This document shows, in pieces, positions 61,606-64,000 of a stretch of DNA of 64,000 bases. The position numbers were made by a program, and so were the translations under genes. Source of the DNA: Takifugu bimaculatus (Eukaryota > Chordata > Actinopteri > Tetraodontiformes > Tetraodontidae); contig CP034976.1 in the NCBI GenBank assembly GCA_004026145.2, forward strand, positions 12,012,469-12,076,468, in the 5' to 3' direction. The first letter of the stretch is position 1. Each line of letters begins with the position of its first letter. Below the pieces are notes generated by a model. That model had not been told where the DNA came from and ran no database searches. It saw only the letters and a program-made list of their open reading frames with translations.

Positions 61606-62618
61606 TCTAATGTGTCACTCTTATCTTTATTTCTGTATTAACACGAATTTATTTGCCCATGCACCTGTAATCTTTTTTTGTGTGTCTCATTAATCCTCAA
61701 GAAAAACATAGCAGCACTTTTATACCATAGCAGCTCCGGAAACGGCTTTCCTTTAAACCTACGTTAATCTTCTTTACTTCCATTAATTTTTTTTAGCGAA
61801 CGATTCTTCCAGTAGATGTAGCGCACATTTCAGTCAACCAAAATTTCTCATACCTGTCACTCATTGTGCCTTTAAAAGAAATAGATTTCATGATGTTAAC
61901 ATTATCTCTATGTATGGTAAATACTCTTAACATATCAACTGACTTATGAATTTAATCAGATTTACCTAAAATCGCCACGAGAGGTGATTTAGTTTTCTTT
62001 TTGCACCACAATCAGAGTTACTATTTTCAATGCCTGATTCTCCTGCTTTGCATGGCGAGGCATATTTGATGTTGTGGTCAACTCATATGAATGTGCCCTG
62101 ATACTGAGCACTGATGGACCTGATTAGATACTTTGCACAACCTTGTTAGGATTAGCCTCTTGGCTGAGTGAGAGGGCTGATTTTGAACTTGCTCTGGGGT
62201 AGAAAATTTTGTTATGTTTAGGTAAATTCCCAAAGCATTAAAATACTATGTATTGTGACATTATGTTCTGTACAGGTGTACATAAATGTACAAGAATGTA
62301 AATTTTTGTATGCAGTTATGTGTATTATGCTGTTTTCTACAATATAATGCAGAATACTTTATCAATTTTATCACAATATTTTTGCTTAATATTATTCCTT
62401 ATTCTTATTGTTACAGTATTTACTATTTATTTAAGTAACTTGGTGGAACTATTTATTGTATGCTGCAGAGGAGCTAGTCTCCCTTCATTTTGTACTTTTA
62501 TACAATTTTTAATTCTTATTTACTATTATTATGCCATCATGTTTAAATTATTGTTGCGACATCAAGATGCCTCTTCCACACACTGATTGGCCTTAATGTG
62601 AAATTTGTACCTTGGTGA

Positions 62619-62624
62619 AATAAA
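62619..62624 (+). terminator. il11 poly(A) signal
   Basis: AATAAA followed by a GT-rich stretch (TGTGC...GTGTC) within 40 nt, as expected of a cleavage site. Confidence 0.65.
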
Positions 62625-62689
62625 TTCTAAAGAATGTGCACTTTGAATGTCACCGTGTCTTTACTAACCCACGTAATTAATACAGTAAA

Positions 62690-63124
62690 CGAGAAGAGGC
62701 GGGCGTACAAGAGACGCACAATACTACGTTACCCAGAAGTCCGTGCGCCAAACTCGGGCTATGAGAAAGGAATAAATTATTAATAATAAAATTAAGAATG
62801 AATTATTGTAAAAAAAACTCAGTCTTTAGACAAACGACTAATAAACAATTTCCCAGAGAAAATAAAATAAAAAAAAATGTTTTTTTTGGCTAAGATAAAT
62901 AAAAACGTCCAACTGTCTGTTGAAGGTTCCAGCCAATGGTAGAAGCGCTTCTATTGTAACAAACAGCCAATCGCCGTCGTTGTTCTTAGGAGGCGGCATC
63001 GGGTGGAGAACTGCTGTTAGTTTGTGCTATGTTTATTGTTAAGGTTGTGTGGATTTGCACTGCTGTGGCCAGTTCCTTTTCATAATACCAGAATTAGACT
63101 TTTAAGTTGACTTAGCCTTGCTCG
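62690..63124 (+). promoter_or_regulatory. Promoter and non-coding first exon of the zinc-finger gene
   Basis: TATA-less, with ACTACGTTACCCAGAAGTCC (62724-62743, ZNF143-like) and two CCAAT boxes (about 62933 and 62967). A likely non-coding exon ends CTCG|GTGAGT at 63124. The acceptor for the coding exon is probably the CTTTCAAG ending near 63681. Confidence 0.45.
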
Positions 63125-63715
63125 GTGAGTACTGCTACAGCCTGAATGAATGCGCATGCTAATCGAGCTGGAATCGAGTCAATTTTGCGTTGACCGAGGC
63201 TACATTAGCTCTCAATGAAGGCCAGTAGCTGCTTTTGTTAACACACTAAGACCAGGAGTTTTCTCTCTGTGTTGGTTTGCACAGCTGACCAACTTATATC
63301 TGTGCAATTTCTGAAGTAGCTTAATGTGCTACTTGGCCGTAGTCTCTGTTTGTGTATGTGTAAAAAGCACTGCACTGCGGGGACGGACAGTAATAGACTG
63401 ACAGCCAAAGGAAAGACAGCAGGGAGTGGGAATAGATTCCTAACTGGAGGGAGGGGGGAGGTGGAGTTTAAAGGGATATTCCTACTAATTTACAGCATTG
63501 TATTTATTTTATTTCCATTTTACATCAGAGTTGGCCTAAACCGACTGCTTAGGAGTGACAAATTCTCTGGCTGCAAGGGAAGGAATCTGTAAAAACACAG
63601 ACAAAATGTAAACAGGAAGAATGAAGGAAGGAAAAATGTTCAGCAGACTAGTTCTTCAAGACTAACTCACGCCTCTTTCAAGAAATCCCATCACCCGCTG
63701 TTAGCTTGCTCGGTG

Positions 63716-64000
63716 ATGGCTAACTCGGTGGCTCTAGTGGTCCAAACAGAACTCCTGCCACCTCAGCCTACAGCTTCTCTATCTCCATTCCAATCCCTGC
63801 TCGGTTCCGGGGAGGATGGAGAGGATGACAGGGACAGAGGGGAGCTGGAGAATGGAAACAAGGCAGAAATCGAGAGTGCCGAAGAGGTGGTCCTCGACAT
63901 GGTCTCGTCATCCGTGTCGGGCCAAGTGCAGCGACCTCCGGAACAGTCGGACCACCCCTTCCAGTGTATGGACTGTGGGAAGTGCTTCAGGTGGTCATCC
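63716..64000 (+). CDS. C2H2 zinc-finger protein, ZNF628-like, 5' part only
   Basis: Sequence-specific DNA-binding protein of the nucleus. The first 95 codons are present and remain open at the window edge. The first 80 or so residues (starting MANSVALVVQTELLPPQP) are acidic and lack a KRAB, SCAN or BTB domain. They lead into the first finger, FQCMDCGKCFRWSS, whose CxxC knuckle and FRWSS match the first finger of human ZNF628 (CGECGKSFRWSS). Human ZNF628 lies close to IL11, which supports the call. An identity among other poly-zinc-finger genes cannot be excluded from one half finger. The ATG follows a probable acceptor near 63681 and is the first in this exon frame. Confidence 0.75.
   Translation, partial: MANSVALVVQTELLPPQPTASLSPFQSLLGSGEDGEDDRDRGELENGNKAEIESAEEVVLDMVSSSVSGQVQRPPEQSDHPFQCMDCGKCFRWSS

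Larger units (their letters stand above)
61253..62640 (+). other. il11 3' UTR
   Basis: About 1.37 kb of AT-rich sequence from the stop codon to just past AATAAA at 62619-62624. It has the AU-rich cluster at 61545-61605 and a further ATTTATT near 61648. The 88-codon open frame at 62320-62586 is AT-driven and hydrophobic by composition, not a gene. Confidence 0.65.

Noticed and set aside
62320..62586. 88-codon hydrophobic open frame
   Set aside because: AT-rich translation within the il11 3' UTR, before the AATAAA at 62619.
1..64000. CRISPR arrays, operons, phage or prokaryotic features
   Set aside because: None seen; the repeats are dinucleotide, minisatellite or retroposon types and the genes are split by spliceosomal introns.

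Overview
The window is vertebrate nuclear DNA, almost certainly from a teleost fish. It has intron-split genes with consensus GT/AG junctions, dense (CA)n/(GT)n microsatellites, and products that read as clear orthologues of vertebrate proteins but are not mammalian. The species cannot be told from the sequence. There is no operon structure, CRISPR array, phage or rRNA, and I saw no tRNA.

Layout, left to right. (1) 10-22373, minus strand: a complete 19-coding-exon Eph receptor, best identified as ephb6. It runs from signal peptide to a C-terminal PDZ-ligand VEV and has an apparently intact kinase catalytic core, unlike mammalian EPHB6. (2) 25324-31025, minus: a complete 10-exon class I facilitative glucose transporter (GLUT), most like slc2a3. 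(3) 34256-35550, minus: cytochrome c oxidase subunit 6B (cox6b1-like). (4) 35804-37564, plus: a gene-like series of seven small exons, head to head with cox6b, that can be joined into one open frame of about 183 codons; I do not recognise the product. (5) 38920-45104, plus: rasip1 (RA, FHA-like and DIL domains), 15 coding exons. (6) 57529-61252, plus: interleukin-11, with TATA and AP-1 motifs upstream and an AU-rich 3' UTR. (7) 63716-64000+, plus: the start of a C2H2 zinc-finger gene, most like ZNF628, cut by the window edge.

The cox6b / rasip1 / il11 / ZNF628-like neighbourhood recalls human 19q13, where COX6B2, IL11 and ZNF628 lie close together and RASIP1 lies on the same arm. The genes do not form a pathway: the window combines receptor signalling (ephb6), glucose uptake (slc2a3), respiration (cox6b), endothelial Rap/Rho signalling (rasip1), a gp130-family cytokine (il11) and a transcription factor. 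The large introns and the 45-57 kb spacer hold microsatellites, minisatellites, a long palindrome and dispersed repeats, including two copies of one short retroposon-like repeat with clear target-site duplications. Exon boundaries were placed by eye from splice consensus, reading phase and family alignment recalled from knowledge; they were not checked by transcript data.
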